Assembly: GCA_027600665.1 (NCBI GenBank) | Contig: JADGJL010001113.1 | Location: 1-10,052 of the forward strand | Length of the DNA stretch: 10,052 bases | Direction: 5' to 3' | DNA from: Irineochytrium annulatum | Taxonomy: Eukaryota > Chytridiomycota > Chytridiomycetes > Chytridiales > Chytridiaceae | Shown: positions 1-7,043 of the stretch, piece by piece | How positions within the stretch are numbered: the first letter of the stretch is position 1 | Layout: every line of letters starts with the position of its first letter | Notes under the pieces: model-generated | What the model saw: only the letters and a program-made list of their open reading frames with translations | Databases searched by the model: none | What the model was told of the DNA's origin: nothing | Program-made: the position numbers and the translations under genes

Positions 1-1508
1 ATCCTAATCCCCCCGGTCCCCAAACCGACAGCGCAAACCCGACACGCGACCTCCACCTCCGCCTCCCTCCTCTTCTTAATCCTCCCCTTCCTCGCCTCCG
101 CCTCCGGCCCCGCCGTCCTTCGCGGCAACGGCTTGCACCGCGCGCACACCACATCCGTCGCGAACGGCTTCGCGAAATCCTGCTCGCACCCCGTCAGGTG
201 GAAGGTGCAGAGCTGCACCCCGCACCGCCGGCAGAAGCACCGGACCTCCTTCTCCATCTTCTTCCCCTTGATCGCGGCCGGCGCACCCGCGCCGTTGGCG
301 GCCTTCCGACCCGCCACGGCGGCGGTCGTGGGCGCCGGTGCCGGTTCCCCGTCGCTGTCATCGTCGTCGTCATCGTCGTCGTCGTCGTCTTCTTCCTCAT
401 CCTGCCCGACAGCGCGCTTTCTACCGACACCCCATGCCTGCGCGTCCATCGCTCGGGTCCGCGGCCCGTTATACACCGTCGTCGGCATCGCCACGGCCAG
501 CGGGCCGTTCTCCATCCCAATCCATCCCCGTGTTGCTTGCGGATGTCCCACTGGCGGCAGTAGATGCGCAGCGAGCGGATCAATGGGGAGGTAGAGCGCC
601 GGGAAGGACGGCAAAAGCTGCGGCGGGATGCTGGTGGAAGGGAGGGGGGAGTTCCACGACGGGTCGTAGAGGCCCGAGGGGATTGCCTTGGTGAATTCGA
701 AGACGGAGGATGATGACGCTGTCGAGGAGGCGGTTGGGGAGGCTGTTGTGAGGGCTGTCGAATGTGCGGCTGATGAAGGCAAAGTCTGCGATGCTGGCGG
801 ACCACCGGCAGGAATCTGGAGGATGATCGCGTTAATCTCGTCAAGTGTGAGAGGCTTCGTTATGTCCTTTTGCTGCTGATGTTGCTGCTGATGTTGCCGT
901 TGCTGTTGATACTGCTGATGGTGCTGTTGATGCTGATTGTTGTAAGTGAAATGCGGCTGTTGCCGCGCATGCTGAAGGTGAGGATATGAGCGCGCTTGAG
1001 GATAAGCGACGCGCTGAACCTGGACGCCCTTGGTCGACGGGGCCATCTGCAGGTTAAGCCCGCCGTTGGTGCCAGCCGAGATCCCATAAGATGCCTGCCT
1101 CGGCGCAAAAGACGGTGGGAGGTTCCGAGGCTGCTGCGGATGAACATGTTGTGAAAGTCTCGGGCCATAGAAGGACGGCTGGGCCGCGACGGCATGGTGT
1201 TGAGGCGGCGCCGGCCTGTCCCGGGCGAACGAGACCGGATTCCAATCGACCGGCTGCGGAGGTGATGACGTGGCCGACATGGGCGATGGGATCCCGTAGG
1301 CGCCGAGGTCGGTCCCGGCCGCGAGCTGGCCGACGGCCTTGTGCTGGGGGACCGCATGCTGCGCCAGGTGCGGTTGCGGCAAGATGACGTCCGAATGCAC
1401 TCCGAGAGTCCCGACGGTGTTCCCGGGCCATCGCGAGTGGTCCGGATCCCTCTCAGCTGGGAGAAGCAGGTTGGCCCGGGCAGGATCGGGGTTCACCGGA
1501 GGATTCAT
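1..1508 (-). CDS. Gln/His-rich disordered protein with aspartate tract and Cys/His cluster (3' end outside window)
   Basis: I do not recognise this gene. The frame is open without a stop from ATG at 1508-1506 to the left edge (502 codons), and an in-frame stop at 1523-1521 precedes that ATG, so it is the first Met of this exon. The N-terminal half is rich in Pro, Gln, His and Ala. Residues 192-213 form a Gln/His run (15 Q, 5 H). Residues about 245-275 are Ser/Thr/Ala-rich. Residues 370-386 are almost all Asp/Glu. A cluster follows: C424, C426, C429, C434, H437, C441, C455 and C458, then C489 and C492, with basic KR-rich sequence between. The spacing looks zinc-binding, but I cannot match it to a named finger. 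A nuclear or chromatin role would fit low complexity plus an acidic tract plus a Cys cluster, but this is inference. A 5' non-coding exon or upstream coding exon cannot be excluded. The gene is divergent from the acyltransferase at 2078. Confidence 0.72.
   Translation of the reverse strand, partial: MNPPVNPDPARANLLLPAERDPDHSRWPGNTVGTLGVHSDVILPQPHLAQHAVPQHKAVGQLAAGTDLGAYGIPSPMSATSSPPQPVDWNPVSFARDRPAPPQHHAVAAQPSFYGPRLSQHVHPQQPRNLPPSFAPRQASYGISAGTNGGLNLQMAPSTKGVQVQRVAYPQARSYPHLQHARQQPHFTYNNQHQQHHQQYQQQRQHQQQHQQQKDITKPLTLDEINAIILQIPAGGPPASQTLPSSAAHSTALTTASPTASSTASSSSVFEFTKAIPSGLYDPSWNSPLPSTSIPPQLLPSFPALYLPIDPLAAHLLPPVGHPQATRGWIGMENGPLAVAMPTTVYNGPRTRAMDAQAWGVGRKRAVGQDEEEDDDDDDDDDDDSDGEPAPAPTTAAVAGRKAANGAGAPAAIKGKKMEKEVRCFCRRCGVQLCTFHLTGCEQDFAKPFATDVVCARCKPLPRRTAGPEAEARKGRIKKRREAEVEVACRVCAVGLGTGGIR
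870..935 (-). repeat. CAG/CAA/CAT trinucleotide-rich tract encoding Gln/His run
   Basis: Read on the minus strand, this tract is an imperfect CAR/CAY triplet array encoding 22 residues (192-213 of the protein above): 15 Gln, 5 His, one Tyr and one Arg. Mixed CAG and CAA codons interrupt it, which usually keeps such arrays stable. Confidence 0.85.
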
Positions 1509-2077
1509 CGACAGGGATGGCTACCGGGCTGTTGAGGACTGAACACAACGAATTCTAACTTTGGGAATGGCGCACAAGGGACTGGCCCATGCAGCTCCTC
1601 CGATCTTGCCGGAGGTCGCGACCAAGCCGGCCGGTCGCCGGTCACCCCTGTCGTGTCGACGTGTGGGGTGCGGGCGCCGACGGTGTGGCTTCCTTCCCAG
1701 CGACTTCATTGCCGGCGCCCCTGCCATTGATCATTTACTCTCATAATTATAATTGCAGGCTGCGAGGAAATAATTAACATGGCTTTTTTTTTCCACGATG
1801 CTAACTCAGGCTGGAAATGCCGTCGTGACATGGAGGGAGGACCGGTCCTGTTTCTTACAGGTGTTGTTGTGCGCAAAGTTCTTCGAAGGCCGAGAAATAT
1901 ATTGACGACGTTGTTGATAATGATATTCCGTTGCATCTCTGCTCTTGTTATGATAGCATATTTTTTTTTTTTTTTTTATATATGCCAAAATAAAAGGAAA
2001 CGTCCAGAAGACGGTGATTCCACGCCACTTCAAATCCTGCCACCCGCCCTCGCCTGCCCAGACCTCGCTGAATCTTC
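1509..2077. promoter_or_regulatory. Divergent promoter region between the Gln-rich gene and the acyltransferase gene
   Basis: This 569-bp stretch separates two divergently transcribed genes. The part near 1509-1730 is GC-rich. The part from about 1737 to 2000 is A/T-rich, with a 9-T run at 1784-1792 and a 17-T run at 1961-1977 followed by alternating TA to 1983. Long dA:dT tracks exclude nucleosomes in fungal promoters, which is established. Their role here is inferred. The short frames crossing it show no domain or codon signal and look spurious. Confidence 0.55.
1961..1977 (+). promoter_or_regulatory. Poly(dA:dT) tract, 17 consecutive T, with adjoining TATATAT
   Basis: Seventeen T residues in a row lead directly into a TATATAT element at 1977-1983, about 95-100 bp before the acyltransferase ATG at 2078. 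The position suits a nucleosome-free core promoter with a TATA-like box. Homopolymer length may also be affected by sequencing error. Confidence 0.5.
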
Positions 2078-3780
2078 ATGAGCCAAGTTGCGGACGGACT
2101 GTCCCGGACCGACGCCTCTGTGCCTGGGACTGCTCGCCTCACAGCCACCACGAACGACCTCTCCCCGTTGCCGACGCCGGTCAACGGCTCAGTGCGACTG
2201 GACCCCGCGATGGCCACCGCGGCCCCTCCCAGCCCGGCATTCACCCCGGGCACGACCGCGACCGGCCCACCAACATCGGAGCGGCGATCCGTGCCTAACC
2301 CGGCCGCGGAGAAGTACATGGTGGGTTTCGCGACGATGTGGGGCCGGGGTGGAACCAGATTGGGCTTTCTCTCAGATTAGCAACGACCTAAAACTGCCCC
2401 ATCCAGGTCTACGTCCGCATCGCAATCTTCTTCATCCTTCTCGTCGGTGGGTGCTACTCGTTTGGTCATTCTCGTTTTGTGGATAACCTCGAAGGTTCTT
2501 TACAGGCACATGCTATGGCGTCGTTCTCGTCCAGGGGTTCTCATTGCTATTGCTGCTCCACTCCCACACGGCCTACCGCGCCTACATCCGCGTCACGGCC
2601 CAGGCCTTCGGCTCCGTCATCATGATCGTCACGTACCTGCTCTGCCCGGGGACGAAGTTGGTCGTTACCGGGGATTTCGACCGGATCCGGGCGCGGGGGA
2701 AGAGCATCGTGATTGCGAATCACCAGATATACCCGGACTGGTTCTATCTCTGGGCTTTCACGTGGCTTCGGTTCGTATTTAGTTTTCTTGGAAGGACACT
2801 CAGTGCAACAATCCGAGTAATGCTTTGGCGGCCTCATTTTACACGCGCTGACGCTTACGAATAGGGGATGTCATGGAGACCTGAAGATCATGCTGGTTGA
2901 GTGGCTCAAGTACCTCCCAATCTTTGGCCAGGGCATGTGGTTCTTCGAGTTCATTTTTATGAAGCAGAAGTGGGACCTGGACAAGGACAACATGAAGGAC
3001 AAGCTCCTGAAGGCGAAGGATCCGGCGTCACCGCTGATGCTCCTCATCTTCCCCGAGGGAACCCTCAACACGCCGGAGAACATCAAGAAGTCACAAGCGT
3101 ATGCGAAAAAGGTGCGTTTTTGCCGTCATTCATCTCGCGCTTGCTGGCTTGCATATTCTCTGAACGGTGCGGATCATCAGATGAACTTCTCCAAACACCC
3201 GCGCCACATGCTCCTACCGAAATCGACCGGCCTCCAATTCTGCGCCACGACGCTGATGCCGGAAGTCGACGACCTCTTCGACCTCACGGTCGGCTACTCT
3301 GGCCTGAAGGCCGGTCAAATCCCTTACGACGAGTACCTAGTACCCAAGGTCTTCTTCCACGGCGAGTACCCGAAAGAGGTTCACATCCACGTCAAAGCAC
3401 ACTCTCTCCGCTCCATCCCCGGCCTCGTCGTCCCCACAACCTCCGCGGACGGGAAGGACGTCGCCGTCCAGAGCGACGCCGAGCGGGCGGAGGCGTTCAA
3501 CAAGTGGCTCCGGGACGTGTTCTACGATAAGGACGACCGGATGGAGAGGTTCTATCAGACGGGGTCGCTCCTGGACGACAAGGAGCGGATGGAGACCCCG
3601 AGGCTGCTGGCGAGGGCCGCGCCGGAGCTGCAGGACTGGGTCGTGGTGGTCGCGTCGTGGTACGCGATGTGGAAGCTTACGCCGCTGTACGCTTGGGCCG
3701 TGTACTGGGTGGTGTTGTACCCGTTATATTTGCTGCTGTGGGGCTTGGGTGCGGCAATTGCGGGGGTGTTTGTCCGATAA
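2078..3780 (+). CDS. Lysophospholipid acyltransferase (PlsC/AGPAT superfamily, fungal CST26/LCLAT1-like)
   Basis: Predicted membrane enzyme that transfers an acyl chain from acyl-CoA to a lysophospholipid, probably in the ER. Exons I infer are 2078-2320, 2407-2446, 2506-2770, 2865-3111 and 3181-3780. Their sum is 1395 nt, giving 464 aa plus stop with all phases consistent. Residues 1-81 are polar and low complexity. About 82-112 and 126-141 are hydrophobic membrane segments. NHQIYPD at 166-172 is acyltransferase motif I (NHxxxxD, catalytic His-Asp). HGDLKIML from 186 and a GQGMWFFEFIF stretch match motif II of the family. FPEGT at 245-249 is motif III (glycerophosphate binding). LLPKSTGLQ follows as motif IV. 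The VHIHVKA and KWLRDVFYDKDDRMERF stretches match the C-terminal region typical of the fungal members. Residues about 417-461 form one or two further membrane helices. The exact substrate (LPA, lysocardiolipin or lyso-PI) cannot be read from sequence. Confidence 0.9.
2321..2406 (+). other. Intron 1 of the acyltransferase gene
   Basis: Donor GTGGGT, acceptor CAG, 86 bp, phase 0. A CTAAAAC stretch near 2388 is a plausible branch site. Removal joins the N-terminal tail to the first hydrophobic segment. Confidence 0.8.
2447..2505 (+). other. Intron 2 of the acyltransferase gene
   Basis: Donor GTGGGT, acceptor ACAG, 59 bp, phase 1. The flanking exon 2 is only 40 nt and encodes the core of the first membrane segment. 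Confidence 0.82.
2771..2864 (+). other. Intron 3 of the acyltransferase gene
   Basis: Donor GTTCGT, acceptor ATAG, 94 bp, phase 2, with a CTGAC branch-like site near 2849. This donor restores frame and the normal eight-residue spacing from the LW after motif I to HGDL. The nearby GTATTT at 2775 would shift the frame into a stop. Confidence 0.75.
3112..3180 (+). other. Intron 4 of the acyltransferase gene (69 bp, no in-frame stop)
   Basis: Donor GTGCGT, acceptor ATCAG, 69 bp, phase 0, with a CTGAAC branch-like site near 3161. Its length is a multiple of three and it has no in-frame stop, so retention would insert 23 residues between the YAKK and the LLPKSTGLQ motifs. The family has no such Cys/Arg-rich insertion, which supports splicing. 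Confidence 0.82.
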
Positions 3781-4802
3781 TAGGGGATATCTGTGCGTAT
3801 GTGTTGCATGCGTGTTTTTTGCTTGTATTTGGTTGTTGTTTTGGTCCCCAATCACGTTATCAATGTTTTATACACACTGTTGCTTTCTCACTCGTTGATG
3901 TGCTGCGCACCCTTTTTAATGTGGGGGGAGAAAAGGAAAAAAGTTATCCCGCTTGTCATTAGTTATTAGGTGGTGCTCCTTTGTTTAGCCCCTTTCTGAA
4001 TGAGAGGTTGGACATTCATGTTACTTGGCGGAGGTGAGGTAGTAGTTATCTCCTGGGCTGTTTTGTAGGACATTAATTGCATAATGAAACTTTGTCATCT
4101 CATCGTCGCTTGTGTATTTCCTTATGACAGTGGGCTACCACGATTGATTGGTTCTAAAGAGCCAACCTCGTCAAAACTCTCACTCGATGCAAGCATAATT
4201 TGTCCTTACCTTTGTTGCTTTTCTTACATCACATTTCGACTTCCACAGGAGCCGCGGACAGCACAGTCATGTTCCAAAAGGTTACCTGCAATAGTTAATT
4301 GTTTAATGCATGCAGTGAGACTGTTGACTACTAGAAGCCCCCGTGACAAAATTTATGTCAGCCCTATGATTTGCGTCTTTGCTGCATTATGCTTATTTGC
4401 TGTCCTTGTTCTTTCGGAGTGCCGAGGATGATGTAAAACCTTGGTAATTTCACCCAAACCAATAACGGAGACTGTATAGCCGCCTAGCATGTCTTCGCTT
4501 TAAGCTCCCATTCGCTCCGCGCAATAAGCTTTCCCGCTTCTAGCATAATTGTACAATCAAAAAAACAAAGCAAAACACAAAACCGAAGGTCTTTTTAAAC
4601 TTTCCTGGGTAGCCTCCTCGAAGGTTATCTTCTCCTTGCCCGTTGAGAGATTCCACCCTATCGGGAGCTTCTCGCGGGCCGTGCGCGTCCTCCTCAGCGG
4701 CGTGAGCCCTACAAAAGCCCGCGTCCGCTCATCGACTCCCACTATCACCCGGCACCTGCCCTTGTCTCCTCCTCACCCTGTACCTGCCACCTGCAGCCCA
4801 AG
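3781..4802 (+). other. Intergenic region: acyltransferase 3' UTR and upstream region of secreted repeat protein
   Basis: About 1 kb without a supported gene. The first part (3781 to about 4080) is T-rich, with several T runs suited to 3' end formation but no AATAAA. A 115-codon frame at 4084-4431 shows no signal peptide, domain or codon bias and is treated as chance. A perfect 10-bp palindrome ATTGTACAAT lies at 4548-4557. The last 100 bp hold the core promoter of the next gene. Confidence 0.55.
4710..4717 (+). promoter_or_regulatory. TATA-like element of the secreted repeat protein gene
   Basis: TACAAAAG followed by CCC lies 93 bp before the ATG at 4803. A closely similar TATAAAG followed by CCC occurs 96 bp before the ATG of the neighbouring secreted peptide gene. 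The stretch between it and the ATG is C/T-rich and poor in G, as in many highly expressed fungal leaders. Confidence 0.5.
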
Positions 4803-5663
4803 ATGCGCTCGAACGCCGTCCGCCTCGTCTTGGCCGCCGTCGCCTTCCTTATCTCGGCCCACGCCGCGGCAGTCGCCCAAGCTCCCTTGGCCTCAAACGC
4901 GCCCGAGTCCTCGACCCCGATGTCTGGCTCGCCTATGGTTGGCTCTCCGATGGCTGGCTCGCCCGTGATTGGCTCGCCCGAGTCCTCCACCCCGATGGCG
5001 GGCTCGCCTATAGTTGGCTCCCCGAACGCCGGCTTACCCACGTCCGGCGCTCCGCTGGCCGACACGCCCGAGTCATCCTCTCCGATGGCCGGCTCCGCCG
5101 CCACGCCGGAGTCCGCAGCCCCAGAGACCGAGTCGCCGACCGTCGGATCCGGAAACGTCCTGCTCGAGAGGCCCTTCGTCGACCCGTACCCGTCGTCCTC
5201 CAAGCCCGCGTACGGCTCGCCCTACATCATCCACGGCGCCTCTGCTGAAGACGACGCCTCCGTCGCGGGTCTCAAGAAGCAGCCGGTCGTCGTCAAGAAG
5301 CAGCCAATCGTCAAGAAGCAGCCCGTCGTCAAGAAGCAGCCTGTGATCAAGAAGCAGCCTATTATCAAGGAGCAGCAGCAGATCAAGAAGGTGCCCGTGA
5401 TCAAGAAGAAGCAGCAGGAGAAGCAGCAGTGCAAGAAGGGGACCGACAAAATCCACATCCACGACAAAGACAACTCGCACCGCGGCGGGGACTTCAACGG
5501 CGAGGAGATGTTCGGCAACGACGGCTTTGGCGGCGGCGGTGGTTTAAGGAGGCGTGGGTCGGATGACTGCGAAGAGGGAGGGAAGGAGATTAAGATCGAC
5601 ACGAAGGGCCATGACCGCGTGCGTGGCGATAGGGATTTCGGCTTCGGCGGGTTCCGTCGTTGA
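4803..5663 (+). CDS. Secreted repeat protein: Pro pentapeptide array plus KKQP hexapeptide array
   Basis: Unrecognised, intronless, 286 aa. The start is chosen because residues 1 to about 25 form a classical signal peptide (Arg, then a hydrophobic core, ending AAAVAQA). Residues 31-95 are thirteen consecutive five-residue units with Pro at position four, the commonest form being xGSPM or xGSPV, interrupted by ESSTP/ESSSP units at 35, 60 and 90. Residues 116-150 are a unique linker with aromatic and acidic residues. Residues 158-200 are six-residue units of the form KKQP[VI][VI], decaying to KEQQQI and KKVPVI. The C-terminal part (201-286) is charged and Gly-rich, with only two cysteines (C210, C256), HIH and a GFGGGGG run. 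There is no enzyme motif and no obvious C-terminal GPI signal. The composition suits a wall or extracellular-matrix structural protein, or a precursor cut at dibasic sites. Both are inferences. It shares KK-x-P motifs and promoter layout with the peptide gene at 6362. Confidence 0.85.
   Translation: MRSNAVRLVLAAVAFLISAHAAAVAQAPLASNAPESSTPMSGSPMVGSPMAGSPVIGSPESSTPMAGSPIVGSPNAGLPTSGAPLADTPESSSPMAGSAATPESAAPETESPTVGSGNVLLERPFVDPYPSSSKPAYGSPYIIHGASAEDDASVAGLKKQPVVVKKQPIVKKQPVVKKQPVIKKQPIIKEQQQIKKVPVIKKKQQEKQQCKKGTDKIHIHDKDNSHRGGDFNGEEMFGNDGFGGGGGLRRRGSDDCEEGGKEIKIDTKGHDRVRGDRDFGFGGFRR
4893..5087 (+). repeat. 15-bp minisatellite encoding a Pro-containing pentapeptide array
   Basis: Thirteen 15-nt units in frame encode residues 31-95. 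Every unit has Pro at its fourth position (residues 34, 39, 44 and so on to 94). The GGCTCGCC core recurs at the DNA level, which indicates expansion by unit duplication. Confidence 0.85.
5274..5402 (+). repeat. 18-bp repeat encoding KKQP[VI][VI] hexapeptides
   Basis: Seven units encode residues 158-200. The first is followed by one extra Val, and the rest are strictly spaced by 18 nt. The DNA core AAGAAGCAGCC recurs exactly in most copies. The last two units are degenerate. Confidence 0.87.
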
Positions 5664-5832
5664 TTTTTCTAGAATGATTAGGGGCTGTAGCATTGTTTAG
5701 TTTGTTATGCTTCATTCTTCCGCTAAGTTCAACTTACTTCCCTTGTTTTGTTTCGTCTGCGGTATTTTCCTTCTGCGCTGCACTTCCCTGCGATGGATTT
5801 TGTTAGGCACATGAATTAAGTTGAGAACAAGA

Positions 5833-5838
5833 AATAAA
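5833..5838 (+). terminator. Polyadenylation signal AATAAA of the secreted repeat protein gene
   Basis: A canonical AATAAA lies about 170 bp downstream of the stop at 5661-5663, in a T-rich 3' region. Confidence 0.55.
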
Positions 5839-6170
5839 AGCGTCTTTGTCATCACAACACCCAAGCTTCCATCGTCGTAGCAAAAGAAAACATGTACATA
5901 CACAACGTGTTAGAGCGCTACACAGCAGACATAGTGTCGTCTTTCTACCATGTGGACATCATCCATCCACCATTCCTTGCGCTTCAGTGTCGATTTTCCA
6001 GCTCGCAGCCTTTCTCTTAAGTCGCATTCAAGACCTTTTGAGCATGTGATCAGTTCCCTGGACGTATCTGTAATTAAGGCTCTGCACTTACATATTGGGA
6101 CTGCATTGGCATAGTAACAAGCAAAAATGCAAACGATCCCACCGGAAGTGCGCCGAGCTTATTCGCGCCG

Positions 6171-6184
6171 AGGCTTTAAAGCCT
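6171..6184. promoter_or_regulatory. Perfect 14-bp palindrome upstream of the secreted peptide gene
   Basis: AGGCTTTAAAGCCT equals its own reverse complement and sits about 82 bp before the TATA box and 178 bp before the ATG. It could be a binding site for a dimeric regulator. It could also be chance. No second full copy was seen in the window. Confidence 0.4.
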
Positions 6185-6265
6185 ATTCACCGAGTCAAAC
6201 GACCTTATTATACCGAGCCTTCCCCAAGTCTCCTCCGAAAAAGGCTATCATCGACCTTCGCGCGT

Positions 6266-6272
6266 TATAAAG
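6266..6272 (+). promoter_or_regulatory. TATA box of the secreted Lys/Pro peptide gene
   Basis: TATAAAG followed by CCC lies 96 bp before the ATG at 6362. The leader between is C/A/T-rich with almost no G, as in strongly expressed fungal genes. Confidence 0.65.
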
Positions 6273-6361
6273 CCCACCGACCACCTGTATACCATCCCTC
6301 ATCCAACACACACACCTCCTCCACTCCTTCCACTCCTCAGCACACCAAACCAGTCAACACG

Positions 6362-6607
6362 ATGAAGTTCACGATCCTCAGCTTGCTGGTCCTCTCCCTC
6401 GCCCTCACGGCCACCGCCCAGTACGATAACGGCGGCTACGGGAACTACGACGGCAAGAAGGAGCCCATCAAGATCGCGCCTCCTCCCATCAAAAAGCCGG
6501 CTCCCCCACCGCCGCCCCCGCCGATCAAGAAGCAGCCCCCCGTCAAGAAGCCGGCCCCGCCGATGAAGAAGGGCGGGGACGGCGGCTACGGCTACGGCAG
6601 ATACTGA
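6362..6607 (+). CDS. Small secreted Lys/Pro-rich peptide with Gly/Tyr-rich ends
   Basis: Unrecognised, intronless, 81 aa. The frame stays open upstream, but the ATG at 6362 is chosen because it begins a textbook signal peptide (MKFTILSLLV..., cleavage likely after ALTATA, leaving an N-terminal Gln at residue 20) and lies 96 bp after a TATA box. The mature peptide has about 62 residues and no Cys. Residues 20-31 are Gly/Tyr/Asn/Asp-rich. Residues 32-70 are five KK pairs set in Pro-rich sequence (KKEP, KKPAP, a seven-Pro run, KKQPP, KKPAP, KK). Residues 71-81 are Gly/Tyr-rich, ending GYGRY. It is strongly basic and probably unstructured. A wall-associated, matrix or antimicrobial-like role would fit; none is shown. 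The KK-x-P motif links it to the larger secreted protein at 4803, probably a paralogue or co-functioning partner. Confidence 0.85.
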   Translation: MKFTILSLLVLSLALTATAQYDNGGYGNYDGKKEPIKIAPPPIKKPAPPPPPPPIKKQPPVKKPAPPMKKGGDGGYGYGRY

Positions 6608-7043
6608 TCTATGACAAGGTTAATCGTTGATCGGCGCGTACCTTTCTCGCAGTAGAATTCTCACGCTGAACATCCCTCCACTCTAGTGCCTTTCAAGGAG
6701 AATGGTATATCGAGAACTGGCCGGGAAATGGGATCTGATCACCAATGTAGCTTTTTGTGAGACAGATAGATATGGAGAGTGTGTCAAATACAAGCTTGTT
6801 ACCATTCAAACTCCTCGCGATCCCAACTCACTTCGGGGTTATCGGACGTGGTAGTCCGCAAGCCTCACATCACACCTGCCAATGTGGGTTATCACGATAT
6901 TTGTCCAGTGGTGGTGTATTAAACATCATTGTAAGTATGAGGAAAACACAAGCGGAGAGAAATGCACGTAAAAAGAATGCAGCGAAAACCGAAAACTGGG
7001 CAAGGAACTAAAGGAGGAGGAGCGGGAACGCGGGCACCGCTGG
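6608..7043. other. Convergent intergenic region
   Basis: 436 bp between the 3' ends of the secreted peptide gene (plus) and the SAM-domain protein gene (minus). I see no AATAAA on either strand and no structured RNA. The 84-codon plus-strand frame at 6757-7011 has no recognisable features. Confidence 0.5.

Larger units (their letters stand above)
5664..6361 (+). other. Intergenic region between the two secreted repeat protein genes
   Basis: About 700 bp. It holds the 3' UTR and AATAAA of the upstream gene and, from about 6100 on, the promoter of the downstream one, with a 14-bp palindrome and a TATA box. Short frames across it are uninformative. I see no RNA gene. Confidence 0.6.

Noticed and set aside
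194..1431. Long minus-strand frames rich in Arg, Pro and Ser at 194-844, 860-1357 and 1054-1431
   Set aside because: They overlap, in other frames, a continuous 502-codon frame with a coherent Gln/His, Asp and Cys layout. Their Arg/Thr/Pro composition is typical of out-of-frame GC-rich coding sequence.
1779..2081. 100-codon plus-strand frame containing a Phe run
   Set aside because: The Phe run is simply the T17 tract, and the frame crosses the promoter of the acyltransferase.
2544..2864. Acyltransferase fragment as a separate short gene ending at 2864
   Set aside because: It contains only motif I and runs into intron 3. Splicing joins it to motifs II to IV in a 464-aa enzyme.
4084..4431. 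115-codon plus-strand frame
   Set aside because: No domain, no coherent signal peptide, mixed composition, and no promoter or poly(A) context. It lies in A/T-richer intergenic DNA.
3781..4548. tRNA or other structured RNA gene in the long intergenic stretch
   Set aside because: I found no cloverleaf boxes or convincing paired stems by eye.
4893..5402. CRISPR-like array
   Set aside because: The repeats are in-frame protein-coding units with no unique spacers, in a eukaryotic gene.
5073..5602. Leu/Asp-rich and Cys/Phe/Leu-rich minus-strand frames opposite the KKQP array
   Set aside because: Their repeats are the mirror of the 18-bp repeat read on the other strand. The plus-strand frame has a signal peptide and the better context.
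6095..6361. N-terminal extension of the small secreted peptide back to 6095
   Set aside because: It would bury the signal peptide and cross the TATA box and palindrome. The internal ATG at 6362 is much better supported.
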